In this document: positions 1 through 11,603 of the stretch, one piece after another
How the letters are laid out: every line of letters starts with the position of its first letter
Position numbering within the stretch: the stretch's first letter is position 1
Origin: Aporrectodea caliginosa
Taxonomy: Eukaryota > Annelida > Clitellata > Crassiclitellata > Lumbricidae
Length of the DNA stretch: 64,000 nt
Direction: 5' to 3'
Assembly: GCA_020284085.1 (NCBI GenBank)
Contig: JACEVL010000417.1
Coordinates: forward strand, 372,001 to 436,000
Translations under genes and position numbers: made by a program
Notes under the pieces: model-generated
Database searches by the model: none
Told to the model about the DNA's origin: nothing
Seen by the model: the letters and a program-made list of their open reading frames with translations, nothing else

Positions 1-246
1 GAGCCAGTGAAGAATGTCGAAATTAGAATTTAAGATGACATTGTGGTCGAATTTTGGTATGCAATCAATAAGGCGGGCTGCAGAGCGTAAGACGCGAACC
101 AGACAGCTCAGTCGGGCAGCTGGGAGGCCAACATAGACCGAGCAGCAGAAGTCAACTCTGATAGTGACAAAAGAATGGACAAGAGTAGCAGTAGCGGTAG
201 GACTTAGCGAGCGAGCGATAGTGCGTAGTTGGCGCAGTTGATAGTA
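1..246 (-). pseudogene. Non-LTR retrotransposon (CR1-like) reverse transcriptase C-terminal fragment
   Basis: The minus strand reads through without a stop as the region downstream of the RT domain in CR1/Jockey-type elements: YYQLRQLRTIARSLS, then LVHSFVTIRVDFCCSVYVGLP, then SAARLI. The same block recurs on the plus strand near 45085-45300. It has no start codon, no RT core and no 3' end, and it continues past the left edge, so it is a 5'-truncated relic and not a host gene. Clade assignment within CR1/Crack/L2 types is not possible from this length. Confidence 0.7.
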
Positions 247-834
247 ACAAGCACGGCCGTTATATTACCTGAAATCAGCAACCCCCAGCTTATGATCCAA
301 GTAACGTTAAGGTCCCGGACCACAGGCAGAAGGTGGGAGAGGTTAAAGGGTACACAGTGGTGTTACTTTGTTACTTTTTTTGGTGTTACATTGTTTCTTT
401 ATGACTCGAGTTGTCTTTCATCCTACGAGACTTTAGAAGTTTTCTGGTTGCACGTACTGCAAATTGTCTCGTTCACTATCTCAATAAATCAGAAATGTGT
501 CCAGAAATTTTCGATCAGTAAGAAATTCTTGCTCAACGTAGCCTATTTCAGTAAACTAAATCCACGGATTGGCATCCATTTCTTGAAACTACAAATTCCA
601 TTATTCCATCTAGGTAATGTTTATTGAAAACATCCTTATTTCAATAAATAATCATATACCCACAGCCATTCAGGGTTCTTATCTCAATGGAAATCCAACG
701 AAATACATTTCAAACGGACGCAATATCAATGCCCTTATTTGTTTTAATCCTTCTCATGTGAAGACTCGAAACCGGTTTTTCCAATGTAGAACGCCTTCAG
801 TAAGTACTTTGAGCATATATAGCGTTGGTGCATA
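247..834. other. No gene recognised
   Basis: Open stretches of 60-130 codons occur on the plus strand, but they lack recognisable domains and show no codon-level signal. Position 840-846 carries the pyrimidine-poor splice acceptor of the lectin exon that follows, so part of this stretch may be intron. Confidence 0.5.
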
Positions 835-846
835 ATGTTCATTGTA

Positions 847-1110
847 GCCGATCCCAACGTAAACATGGCGCTGCAGAAAAAGTCCTACCAGAGTTCAGTC
901 TACAATTCATACAGTACATCTGATCTGGCAGTGGATGGCTATACTAACACGTTATTCTACTCCATTCCGGGCTGTTCGGCTACTCAGTACGAATCCAGCC
1001 CTTGGTGGGCGGTTAACATCGCTATAAGGGCCTATGTCCTCAAAGTCGTCATCACCAACTGAGCGGATGGCAGTGGTAGGCAGATATCGCTATATATATA
1101 TACACATAAT
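847..1110 (+). pseudogene. F-type lectin (fucolectin/FTP) domain exon, interrupted by TGA
   Basis: After a candidate acceptor (ttcattgtag, ending about 846) the frame gives DPNVNMALQKKSYQSS, then LAVDG.TN, then SSPWWAVNI and VVITN. This is the N-terminal half of the F-type lectin domain, a calcium-dependent fucose-binding jelly-roll fold common in marine invertebrates and fish. Straight after VVITN comes TGA and then ADGSGRQI in the same frame. Family members usually have Arg at that point (NRAD), so a CGA to TGA change is the simplest reading. The second half of the domain is missing, because TA-rich simple sequence follows. I see no signal peptide exon upstream. It could be a pseudogene exon or a single-exon relic of a tandem lectin. 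Confidence 0.65.
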
Positions 1111-1200
1111 GCGCGTAAATCTAACGATATGTCTTATATATGTATTATATATAATTATATTATATATATATATATACGTGTATATATAATTATATATGAT
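1085..1200. repeat. TA-rich simple sequence
   Basis: Alternating TA runs (tatatatata and similar) directly follow the truncated lectin exon. Confidence 0.8.
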
Positions 1201-2159
1201 TTAATAACTTGACCACGAACTGCAGAAACTCATACTACAATTATGGCTTACAGAAGATCAGTGTATGGACCTTTCAAACATTGTTTCTTTTTTTGGGTGG
1301 GGGCAATCATACGTCACGGTGGACTCTCCGTAATACGCTTGGACGATGACATTGCGGTTGCTGGTTCTACTCCCTGTACCGATCCTGCTTTAAAATGTCC
1401 CTGACAACAAGCAGTGTAATTCGGTACTGGCATAAAGTTTTTGCGCGTTATTTTCACCTAATTCACACGTAATTTACACGTAATTCACAAAGCATTTACA
1501 CTAAATTTACACGGGTCAACTGAGGGGAGAGTAGGCTTACTTAATTAATACGTACAACCTTAACTTGGAAAACTAACGAGCACAGTTACGTTCACGAGAA
1601 CCAATTAATCCCCAGATTACCAGCACCAATTGAAAAAAAACGAAACTTAGAAATTCGAAAAGTTATAGAAACCAACAGTTGCCTAACGGCATAGGGTCAA
1701 AAACTGTCCAAAAATGTTTTAAAAATATTAATGTATTCCGCCTCCACCAGAGGACTAAAGTGACGAAAAAATGGGATTTCTAGAGAAAATTGCAGGTTTT
1801 CTTGTAAAATATTCTAATTGAAGACTAATGAACTGCCATTCAATATATCGTTGGAAAGAGCTATTAATACTAAATAAAATGATTTATTAATTTTCCGAAT
1901 TTGCCTCTATTTGTAGAAGTTATTAACTTTTTACCATTTGCCCTGGTTCGCGACATGACGCTAAGCCTATAAACGGTTAAACAGTAGTAACTTTTTATCC
2001 TTAGACAATATTTCGGTACTTGTCGGTTTAACGACCCCAAAATTCTTCATATATTACTTCATTTAAAATTCTTCATATTTTACGTTATTTTAATTCTATG
2101 TTACGTCAGAACTTATCTATTACGTCATGAACCTGAACGTTTCGTCTTTAGAAAACATG
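1201..2159. other. No gene recognised
   Basis: AT-rich, with stops in all frames. I saw no domain, TIR or RNA gene. Confidence 0.5.
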
Positions 2160-2304
2160 GACGACACTAACCCTAGCCCTGACCCTAACCGACCCTCACG
2201 GCGAGTAGCCTAACAACGAGGCATAACCTCAACGTAACCGATATGGACTACAAAACTTGAAGTCGTGAGGGTCGGTTAGGGTCGGGGTTAGGGTTAGTGT
2301 CGTC
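2160..2304. repeat. Long imperfect palindrome with telomere-like words
   Basis: A 41-bp arm at 2160-2200 (starts GACGACACTAACCCTAGCCC) is the reverse complement of 2264-2304 with two mismatches, around a 63-bp spacer. The arms contain CCCTAACC/TTAGGG words but are not a telomeric array. No coding content. It could be a foldback or MITE-type element. Confidence 0.8.
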
Positions 2305-2639
2305 ATTAGAAGACAGATATTAACTGTCGCGAACACATTCCTGTAAGCCTACAGGGGTCTCGTCTAGTTATAATTAAAAGATCTATTTTGGGCGTCGTAA
2401 AACCGACAAGTACCGATATTTTAACCCATAGTATGTCAATCGCTTCAGCTCTCGGCCGCTTTTCTAACGGTAACTTGTGATCTGGGATTGTTTAACGGTA
2501 CACATTTGTTTTAAAGTTTTTAAAGTTTTAGTATAGTTCCGTTTACAATCTTTCATTAAATCTGTTTTCATTTAAGCTGAATGCGCATTCTGTCCGAATA
2601 ATTGAGTGCTACGAACACTCCAATTTCATCATGAATCTG
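2305..2639. other. No gene recognised
   Basis: AT-rich sequence with no open frame of note. Confidence 0.5.
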
Positions 2640-3123
2640 CGCTAGGATTGAGTTTAGGAATGCGATCTACATTGGCCTATCCTCCATAAATGCATCTACG
2701 CTTCTATCCATCCTAAACGCTTCTTCCCGGCTCATAGGTAGCATTGTGAAGTTTGCCCATATCTCTTCTTTCATCCGAGGCTCCAGTGACTGGTTCTTCA
2801 TTCGCCAAAGCATCCAATTCAAGCTGTGCTCCGTCATCCGAAATTGTCTTGCACCACACTATCTTAATGCCTATAATTGTACTCCTGTTTCTGCTCTGCC
2901 TGGTCATTGCTCCTTTCTGTCTACAACCCGTGGCCACTTGGTTGTCCCTCGAATGAGTACCGCTAAGGCCCGTTCCAAGAGTTTCGCTTCTGTTAGCCCC
3001 TCCAGATGGAACCATCTGCCTCAGTCCCTTAGGGCTGACTCTCTTTCTATTTCCTCTGACCAGATTCGCAAACGCCTCAAAACCTCTTTTTTGTCAGTGA
3101 AGACACTGGCCTGCCGTGAGTAG
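2640..3123 (+). pseudogene. CR1-like non-LTR element, 3' end of ORF2, degenerate
   Basis: The last frame reads SFASVSPSRWNHLPQSLRA...DQIRKRLKTSF, which matches the signature just before the stop of many CR1/L2-type ORF2 proteins (FSVAGPxxWNxLPxxLR...F+..LKT.LF). The preceding 300 bases keep scattered family words but no intact frame. A minisatellite follows immediately, where the 3' UTR would be. Confidence 0.6.
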
Positions 3124-3128
3124 TGTAA

Positions 3129-3420
3129 CTACTATAATTACTGGCTCACTTTTTGACCTAGATACGACTATAATTACTGGCTCACTTTTTGACCTAGATA
3201 CGACTATAATTACTGGCTCACTTTTTGACCTAGATACGACTATCATTACTGGCTCACTTCATCAGGAACGACTATCATTACTGGCTCACTTCATCAGGAA
3301 CGACTATAATTACTGGCTCACTTCATCAGGAACGACTATCATTACTGGCTCACTTCATCAGGAACGACTATTAGCTTAAGCGCCAATTCCTCCAGAACGA
3401 CTATTACTTTAAGCACCAAT
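3129..3420. repeat. Minisatellite with two unit lengths (36 and 32 bp)
   Basis: Three units of about 36 bp share 'attactggctcactttttg', followed by four units of about 32 bp where the end changes to 'cttcatcaggaac'. Two decayed units follow (ctattagcttaagcg..., ctattactttaagc...). It sits directly behind the CR1-like relic, so it may be that element's expanded 3' UTR. Confidence 0.85.
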
Positions 3421-4076
3421 TCAAAGCTCAAACAATAAGAAAGTTACATTACGGGCAGCCCCCACTCATTGGGCCTTGCATAATAACGAGGCCTATTTAA
3501 TTATTGGGTAAAACCCTCTTAAACAAGCTAACATATGGCATAGTCGGAAATCAATCGACCGCCACGTATACTAGAGGGCATTCAAAGATCGTTTAGCGAA
3601 TCACACAATTATGAACTATATACTGCCGTATAATTAAATTTCATCTTAAGTTTCCATTTGCTTGAACTTAAAACCATGCCACGTAGAATAGAAGTGTTTC
3701 AAACCTTCATTATCTCAGCGGTCAACCGAATGGACATTGGCCTATCGTTGGAGATTTCAACACTAAGTACGACTGCTCGTCTGGTTTTACTTATAGGACG
3801 AATATCACCCTTAAAAGAGGTGTGTAATTATTTTTAACAGTTCTTACCGTTCATATGGCGCAATACAGAGCCACCTAGAATTATGGAGTTCTGTCGTTCT
3901 TGTTATACCTAACTTGGCCGCTTTCTGCGTTCTCTTATAGGGCGAAGATTACGCGTAAACGATGTGTTTAATTATTCTGAACTGTTATAACCGTTCGCAT
4001 GGCATAATACAAACATTCCTTTATATATAATATTTTCTGGACGTTGACTGCTTTGTTGTAGTTTTATTGTTGTAGT
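3421..4076. other. No gene; dispersed repeat words
   Basis: No coding frame. The string aaaagaggtgtgtaat at about 3815 recurs at about 8394, and a related version lies near 3960-4010, so this is decayed dispersed repeat. Confidence 0.5.
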
Positions 4077-4197
4077 AGTGTATTGCAGGCTGTCTGTTCT
4101 GTTAGTAGTTAAGATTTAAATTGCATAACATGTAAATGTACAGTGCAGTGCGTTTGCCAGGCGCTTCAATAAAGAAAAGATTATTATTATTATTAGT
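4077..4197 (+). repeat. SINE family B, 3' body and (ATT)n tail
   Basis: It shares the block 'cataacatgtaaatgtacag', then cagtgcgtttgccaggcgcttcaataaag, then (att)n, with copies at 28612-28925 (+) and 29960-30188 (-). The tRNA-like head is missing here, so it is 5' truncated. Confidence 0.7.
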
Positions 4198-4389
4198 TGC
4201 GAAATGAAGTTCTGCCAAGTCGTTGTTGATGATAATATTTAGCGTCCTCGTAGTCATTGTAGATCTAATTCAGCAGGACGCAAAGGCGTTGCTGTTACTG
4301 TTGTTCTCAGAATTGCTTTCAAATCTTCTTAAATGTTTTGTATATAATTATTTAGTGTCTGCTTCTATTTCTTTCAGTTGACTTTGAAA

Positions 4390-4830
4390 TGAATTCTAGT
4401 TTTTGTAGTGTTATTCGAATAAAATCAGCTGTTCTCCGTTTCTTGTAGTTTCGTAGCTGAAGGGCACAGCATCGAAGGTCGGGACCATGGGTTTCAAGAG
4501 TTTAACTACGTCTTATGACATCAAAGGCCGTTAACGTCGATAGGAAACAATTTCTGTACAACTGTTATTTCGAAACAAGCAGCAAGAATACACAATACCG
4601 GTTAGTTGTAGAGTTTAACGACGTTGTGTCATAACAAAGATGGTTAGCGGCGCCCTCCTCCTTTCTCCAGGCTTGGTACTGGCACTGCCAGGTGGATGAA
4701 TCCATGATTTAACGATATCTTATGACAACAAAGGCCGTTGACGTCGGCAGAAATTATTTTTGAACAGTTCTTACCGTTCCTGTACGGCATAATACAGCTC
4801 CACGAAGCATCAATGTCCTCTGAAAGAACC
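4390..4830. repeat. Dispersed repeat, copy 1, with retroelement tail module
   Basis: Aligns with 5320-5720 over ttattcgaataaaat, aggaaacaatttctg, gcagcaagaa-acacaataccggt, and gttgtgtcataa...ggttag..gccctcc...ccaggcttgg. The last part is the reverse complement of the tail module seen at 7120-7870. Confidence 0.7.
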
Positions 4831-5319
4831 TTTAGCGGTCAAGTTAGATAATTTAGATTCTTTACTATATGCTAAATGGGAAGAAACTGAACTGAAATTA
4901 AGAACATCAAAGAGACGTCGAGCCTTAGTTAATTGCTGATAAGAGATAATAATATTCTTTCGGCTGATTTTGTCTCTGCTACCACCATGAAGTATAGAAT
5001 ACGCCGACATTCTATGTAATGACATCTGGAATACAGAACGCAAATATATATCGTCCGACAACAGCGATTTACAGGTGTCTAAACCGAGCTACGCCATACA
5101 ACTGGCCATAGCAGTGTTTAATGATAATAACGACTTTACAGAACATTACGACGATCTTACATATCACCCAGAAATAAAGAATAAATAATGCTTCGCGATT
5201 TCGATGTTTGCGATATTGTAATTGTGATGTAAGGCAAGGAGACGTCAACAACCGTATCCTTCACAAGATGTCGCTACGCACCGGGTTCTTTAATTTGTCT
5301 AAACCTTTTTTAAATTGAA
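4831..5319. other. No gene recognised
   Basis: Minus-strand frames of 60-83 codons lack domain signatures. The region resembles 5860-6200 in places (taccatgaa-tataga, ccgacattctatg), so it belongs to the same dispersed repeat block. Confidence 0.4.
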
Positions 5320-5720
5320 TTCTGCCCTATTCTAAATACTGTTATTCGAATAAAATAGAGCTAGTTCTAAATATCTTGGTCAATTGTAGTACTATCGCGC
5401 GTCGGGCCCATGGACTCGAAGAGTTTAACTAAACCGTGCCTATTAGACAACAAAGACCATTGACGGTGACAGGAAACAATTTCTGTTATTTCTAAACCAG
5501 CAGCAAGAACACACAATACCGGTCATTTTGCTGGCTGCAGGGACGACTGTTGTGTCATAAGCGTCATGGTTAGAGTCGCCCTCCTTCTAGACTCCAGGCT
5601 TGGAACTGGCACTAACAGATGGACAGAATAACAGTTTAACAGTAGTTCTTACGACAAGAAAGGCCGTTTTCAGTGCAGAGGACATTCTGAATTGTAATCA
5701 AGGAGTTTAGAGAGACAGGG
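5320..5720. repeat. Dispersed repeat, copy 2
   Basis: Second copy of the 4390-4830 unit, about 930 bp downstream in the same orientation, with about a quarter of bases changed. It ends with the reverse-complement tail module (gttgtgtcataagcgtcatgg...ctccaggcttggaactggc). Confidence 0.7.
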
Positions 5721-7119
5721 GTATGGCTCCAGGAAGCGTCAGAATTTCCACTGAAAAATTGGAACCTAGCTGGTAACAGTCAGGTTATATTCACAACCGG
5801 ATCTAAATTGCAAGGAAACCTGAGACTGAAAACAAAACCATGGACGCACAAATATCAATGCTGTCTTAGAAATGGTGCATCAGGATGATAGCAGCGCACG
5901 CATCTGAATGATTTTGTGTTGGTAACTTGCTAACACCATGAAATAGATATCATCGTAACGTTGCCAATTGGAATACAGTTTGCAGGGTTTAGATAGAATA
6001 TATGAAGTTCATATAATTTAGTGAAAACGGCGATTGTGTCTAAGATATTTAACAAAGTCTCTCTACCAAAAAAGTGTCATAGAAGTGTTTAATGAATTTA
6101 CGACATTAGAGACGCGTTATGAAGATCGTACACATTTATGAGAAATGGCGGTCTAAATTGTTCTTCATGAATCGATCTTATGACGATATTGTAACATCTT
6201 AACGTAAGGAGACGTGTTGCGATCTTCTTACCTATCAAACATGGAACTCATGCGTAGGCTACTGCATAATAATCTGTGTCTAAAATTCTTACTGTTCAAC
6301 ACTCTTAAATTTATTGGTTGCCGTCTCAGCTCTTTCTATTTGAGTATATATGAAATCATCATCAAAGGAATTTCTGAGTCATTTGCCTTGCGCTTTTTGC
6401 GATCTTCGCATTAATCGCGATTGTTATTGAATCGATCATCTGACGGTTGGATGGAACGAAGGTCCGATTTCAAACCGTCTTTTTAACCGTCTTAGGATGG
6501 GCAAACATTCGTTATTAATATTAACAAATTTAAGGCGTGAAGTCTGGCTGAAATTAAATTCGAAGGCAGGCATCCTCTGTTCATATCCGAGCACGTTTCT
6601 TTCCTATTGCTTTTCACTTTTTTGACTGTATTGTCTCATTCCGAATATCTGCCGATTACTTTGTCTCTCCCGTTCAAAGTTCGTCTCTCGTGTGCCTAGT
6701 CTCTCTCAGATGTCCTGCTTAATGGCCCACGTGAATACACTGTCGAAACCTCGTCCTACAATCAGACGTCATCTGTATATCGCGACCGCTCTAAGCCCCA
6801 CAGCCATCATCAACGTCATCATTGTTGTCGTTGATGGTCGTTTCTCTGGTTTGCCTGGTTCGGCCGCGCGATGTCGCCATCATCTTCTCTCAATTGACTT
6901 GAATTGACTGTCATGTAGAACAACGACGCATGCTTAAGAGTAATGCATACGCTGAGCATACACTAGTGTGGCTGAGCCGCGAGAGTTCCGTCCTGCTTCG
7001 ATCCTCTCACTTACAATTCTAACTTCTGATAGTTTTATACACCTTTTATAAATATAACAGGTTATTTATTTTGTAACAGTTAAGGTACACTGAACATCAA
7101 AACTATACCACTATCCGTA
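5721..7119. other. No gene recognised; decayed repeat
   Basis: Stops in every frame at short intervals. No RT, transposase or host domain was recognised. Confidence 0.45.
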
Positions 7120-7870
7120 CACTGGTGGTTCCAGTCCCAAAACTGGAGAAAGGAGGAGGGCGACGCTAGTCGTTTTTGGTATAACAGTGTCGCTAAACAG
7201 TAACTTGCCAACACTGGTCTTAAAAACCTTTAAATCGCCGCCTTCAACGCCATATATTCGTTGGTTTCGTTTTGTCGTTAGTTGGATTAATTTAATCGTT
7301 AGTCAAGAGCTGTACACTATGCCAAAAGAATCTTTGTCGGTGGCTACGGCCAGTTGTCATAACCTGCGGTTAAACCCTGGATCCAATCCCATCGTTATTC
7401 ACCTTCTGATTTTGCCCTATCGTTCGTTCATTTGTTAATGGTTTTCGTTTTAGAATTAATACGTTTACAAATGATACGAGAGGCTGCGACGTTATACTGA
7501 ACTCCGCCACTGCTCGTACTCTTGCAGAGCCAGTTCCAAGCCTGGATAAAGGAGGAGGGCGACGCTAATGATCTTTGTGATCATACAGTGACGTTAAATT
7601 GAAACTATTACTACGGCGATATACCGTTCAATCGCTAGGTTTAAACTCTAAACTTCGCCACTGCCCGTACAGTGATAGTGCCAGTCCCAACTGGACAAAG
7701 GAGGTGGGCGACGCTAACTGATCTTTGTAATCAGTACAGTAACGCTAAATTGAAACTATTGGCATGCGATATATTACAATCGCATTGGTTTAAAAACTTC
7801 GCCACTGCCCGTACACTGATAGTGCCAGTCCCAAGACTGGACAAAGGAGAAGGGCGCAAAGAAGAACACA
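7120..7870 (+). repeat. Four copies of a conserved retroelement tail module
   Basis: Copies at about 7125-7200, 7520-7600, 7670-7755 and 7805-7860 share: gtncc-agtccca-nactgga.aaaggagg-agggcgacgcta, then atctttgt.atnacagtg-cg-taaa-ngaaact. A similar module is the known 3' tail of RTE/Rex-type retrotransposons in other animals, which is my basis for the name. Further copies: 4620-4690, 5530-5620 and 8500-8575 (minus sense), 10320-10385, 11815-11910, 40110-40400. Confidence 0.6.
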
Positions 7871-8057
7871 GGTACTGACAGACCGAAAATGATAAATGTA
7901 CACCTTTGGAAAATACATTTAAAGGTGTCTAAACGGAAACTTCGTATTCTGTGTTCATCTTTCGGGTACCAGGGTTGTTAACAGAGACTTTAACAAGTAT
8001 GCGCTTTGCCGAATACAATACAATACAACTGATCTTTGATATCGCCCTTCGTACTAA

Positions 8058-8240
8058 GGTTGCCCCAAGCTCAGAAGTGTCACACGCCTCGACGGCGCAG
8101 AAGCAATTATATTGCAGAGCAATTGTGCGCGAAGGACTTGCTCAAGGTCCCTACGCGGCAGCTTGAGGTGGAATCGAACATGCAACCCTCCGGCTGCAAG
8201 GCACCGAACATACCCCTACACCACCGCGCCTCACTGGAAC
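8058..8240 (-). repeat. tRNA-derived SINE family A, complete head
   Basis: On the minus strand the head reads GCGGTGGTGTAGGGGTATG (A-box-like), then GTTCGATTCCA (B box), then the body AGGGACCTTGAGCAAGTCCTTCG and CACAATTGCTC. The same body occurs at 13340-13450 and 14160-14360, and a related head at 46258-46318. The acceptor-stem pairing of a real tRNA is absent. Confidence 0.75.
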
Positions 8241-8259
8241 AATGTTTATCATAATTTTA

Positions 8260-8600
8260 CTGTGCATTGCTTACTCACAGCTTTTGGCTACAAGGCGGTT
8301 AACGTCGACTTTGCCATTGACTCATGGTCTCATGGAAGAAAGCATTGGGCTCCACCCATTGCATGGGTACTTATAGAGCGAAGATCTCACTTAAAAGAGG
8401 TGTGTAATAATTTATTTTGATCAGTGCTAACAGTTGGCATGCATATTTTTTCATAAACAGCATTGGTTACGTCAACCTTACTTTGGTAAGTTGCTCTTTA
8501 ACGACGCTGTGTTATAAGAAAAAGATGGTTTGAGTCATCCTCATCCTTCGGACTCGCACCGCTCAAAAATCACAGTGTCGGACTTTACAATAACTTGTTC
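8260..8600. repeat. Dispersed repeat related to 3770-4010, with tail module
   Basis: Shares ttatagagcgaagat-tcac-ttaaaagaggtgtgtaat with the 3.8-4.0 kb block and ends with a minus-sense tail module (gctgtgttataagaaaaagatgg). Confidence 0.5.
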
Positions 8601-8648
8601 GTTTGTGGTGGTGATGGTGGCGGTGGCGGCGGTGGTAGTAGTATTAGT

Positions 8649-8800
<152 letters not shown>

Positions 8801-8844
8801 CTAGTAATAATAATAAATACTAATTATGAAACGCATTTAACACC

Positions 8845-9706
8845 TTGCGAAGAGATGTCATGCTTCGGGCAGACAACGACGCAATCCCGGAGCTCTTCGC
8901 ATTCATCCATCAGGCGTACTCGGCGGAGTCTCTGCTGCAGTTCGGACCCTTTGTGGTACGGTCACAGATGGAACCGCAGCAGAAGGACCCGTTGGGCCCG
9001 CTGCTATTCTGTCTGCCGCTGCAGCCGACCCTCAAATCGTAATCTCCAAACGTCTAAAGCGCCACTCGAAAGCCAAGCGCAGGGCACCAGCTTATTCACG
9101 AGCGCTGCGTCTAGTCAGAGGGGTTGTCCAAGAGTAGTCCGAGGGAGGTCCGAGTCATAGTGCTACCTGAACGACATCACGCTAGGGGGGGGGCAAAATT
9201 GAGGAGTTACAACAAGACGTGGCCGTCGTGAAGAGCTTGAGACGATGCTCGGCATCGTTTGAGCAGACAAACATTCGAATACTGTTCCGGTGTCGTGCTA
9301 GCGGGTGAGTGATTTGAAGGCTTCCAGAGGGTGGACCACAACTCGCTGCTCTTTCTTGGCGCCGGCTGTTCATAGGGGTGTGTGCGCTGGAAGAAGTGCT
9401 CCTCAAAGACTGCGACTAGCTGTAGTGGGCGTTGAGGAACTTGACATGCCTTCAGGCACAGGCCGCACTGATGCTGTTGCGCTCATAGTTTGGGGCGACG
9501 AAACTGATGCTTACCTATTGCGAGCAGCGCCGTCCTGGGGCCATTCCCTACTTGAGAAGATGGACGACCAAAATGCGAGTTGGATTGGAAAAGACCCATA
9601 ACATCGAGCTCAGCGACACACAATGGAGACAGGCCACGCTTCCGATAAGAGACGGCGTACTAGGGATCAGACGGGTTTCGACGCTGGCAGCTGACTGGTA
9701 TCGCTA
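8845..9706 (+). pseudogene. Non-LTR retrotransposon RT fragment with frameshifts
   Basis: The first frame gives DNDAIPELFAFIHQAYS, then QKDPLGPLLFCLPLQP. This is the RT block around the (Q)GDPLGPLLF motif of RTE/R2/Proto2-like elements. After frame changes, 9507-9700 gives LSDTQWRQATLPIRDGVLGIRRVSTLAADW, matching the conserved W..A.LPI..GGLGIR..., downstream of the RT. At least two frameshifts occur and the FADD catalytic motif is not visible, so it is inactive. Confidence 0.65.
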
Positions 9707-9965
9707 GGACTACTAATAATTACGCCACACTTTTCGGTATACTAAACTTTGATTTTCGAACGCAGTGTCATATAACAGAAAAACAAAATTGCAATAATAC
9801 TACGTAGTTTAGTTTCCGGGGCGTAACTTTCGGCTGATAGAGCCGTTGACGTCGACCTTACTTTACTAATAATAAATATCTCAATGTGAAGCGCCACGAT
9901 GTTCGTTAGTTGCTCTTTAACGACGATGTGCATGTCATAACAAGGATTATAATCCTTGTTATTAG

Positions 9966-10319
9966 TAGGGCTGGGCATTTAACGCGTTATTAACGCGATT
10001 AATGCGTTAATTAATTAACGCGATTAAATCTAACGCAGTTAACGCGATTGTCACTGCGCCCAATTATTTCTAGAAATGCGCTAAAACAATTCTTGATAAA
10101 ACGCTCAGTTTAAACTTAAAACTTAAAAGTAAACACTAAAAAAATAAAGTAAACGCTTGTACTTTTTTAATAATATACTGCAATCATTGACACAGCGCAT
10201 ATTCAACGTAATTACTCCGAGTTACAGTAGTTGTAGTTATCTATTGTGACTGCGTTAAAAATTAATCGCGGCGTTAAAAATTTTAATCGCGATTGTTTCG
10301 AAAAATAAGCCCATCCCTG
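9966..10319. mobile_element. hAT-like non-autonomous element (ACGCGTTAA-rich)
   Basis: Ends TAGGGCTGGGC...GCCCATCCCTG form an 11-bp TIR with two mismatches. The interior is built of TTAACGCG/AATCGCG repeats. The flanks (gttattag, attaagaa) do not give a clean 8-bp duplication. It interrupts a retroelement tail module, whose two halves lie at about 9915-9960 and 10320-10385. Confidence 0.6.
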
Positions 10320-10390
10320 ATTAAGAAGAAGGAGGGCGACGCTAACCATCTTTGCTATGACACAGCGGCGTTAAACAGAAACTAACCATA
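10320..10390 (+). repeat. Retroelement tail module (right half)
   Basis: aagaaggagggcgacgctaacc, then atctttgctatgacacagcggcg, then ttaaacagaaact. Same module as 7120-7870. Confidence 0.65.
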
Positions 10391-10681
10391 ATTACTGTAT
10401 ATTTATATTAATCTGAACTGTTCGAACTCTTAACATTTCTGCCGACATTTGCCAGAAAATGTCGTTGAACTCTGGATTCTATTATAATAATACTATGGTC
10501 GTTAATGGATGTTGTTTTTCTAAGTGATATGGCAAATATTGAAGGTATACAAGTAAACGTAGCCTACGTATGCAACGGGATCTACTGAAAAATCACGTAA
10601 CTGGTAATTTTCCGAAAACCCGGTGGCAATTAACTTATTAAGGATCCCAGAAATGTAAACGATCTTTCTCCATCCTCAAGC

Positions 10682-11595
10682 CAGAGATGGGTAACTAATC
10701 GATTAGATGCTAATCGATTAGCTAATCGATTAGACAAACAGCTAATTCTAATTCTAATCGATTAGCTGTCATCTTATGCTAATTCTAATTCTAATCGATT
10801 AGCAATTTTCAGCTAATTCTAATCGAAAATCGATTAGCTGATCGATTAGATGTGAAAATTAAGCTGAGAACGCATTCATTAAGAATGAGTTTATTAATAT
10901 TGAGTTTTCAAGAATTCCTTACTTTCTTATTTATCTGAAGGCTGTTTCAAACCTGCAATGATCTGTTCATGGTTATCTGTCCATTCTGCTCCTGCAACAC
11001 TGAAAGATTTGCATGTCTTCATGTTCTTCATCTACAGCATCACTGTGTTCCTGCAATCTCAGCTGCCATGGAATGCGTATTTAGTTCGGTGGCTACATCG
11101 TAAACGCTAGGCGCTGTAGGCTAAGACTAAGTGATGCACTAATTCAAGACATGCTAATTGCAAAATGCAATAGTGAACTTATGCAGTAGCAATGTCAATA
11201 ATTGCAGCATGTATTGACCGATGTGGTGTTGCTTGCTGGCTTTTGGACTGTTCTCACACATAACAGTTGTGCAGCTTTAGATGTTGTAATAGGCTACAGC
11301 TTTAAGCATTGTAATAGGCTAAAGCTTTAGGTATTGTAATAGGCTACAACAACTTGCTGTAGTAACTTGCTGTGCTCTGATTACAATTTGACAAATTCAT
11401 GAAGCAAATATATATATCGAACTATCCATTATCGAAATCTAATTCTAATTGCTAATCGATTAGCTGCTGCTCATTCTAATTCTAATCGATTAGCTAAAAC
11501 CTTTTGCTAATTCTAATTCTAATCGATTAGCAAATTTCAGGAGCTAATTCTAATTCTAATCGATTAGCAGTTCTAGCTAATCGTACCCATCTCTG
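10682..11595. mobile_element. hAT non-autonomous element with intact 8-bp target duplication
   Basis: The TIR CAGAGATGGGTA/TACCCATCTCTG is perfect over 12 bp. The flanks CCTCAAGC (10674-10681) and CCTCAAGC (11596-11603) are an exact 8-bp target-site duplication, diagnostic for hAT. The subterminal parts are dense in TAATCGATTAG repeats and the middle has no transposase frame, so it depends on an enzyme supplied elsewhere. Confidence 0.9.
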
Positions 11596-11603
11596 CCTCA
11601 AGC

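Noticed and set aside
2160..2304. Interstitial telomere
   Set aside because: Only a few TTAGGG-like words inside an inverted repeat, not a tandem array.
8170..8240. tRNA gene (also 14160, 28650, 30110)
   Set aside because: A and B boxes are present, but acceptor and anticodon stems do not pair and SINE bodies follow. They are tRNA-derived SINEs.
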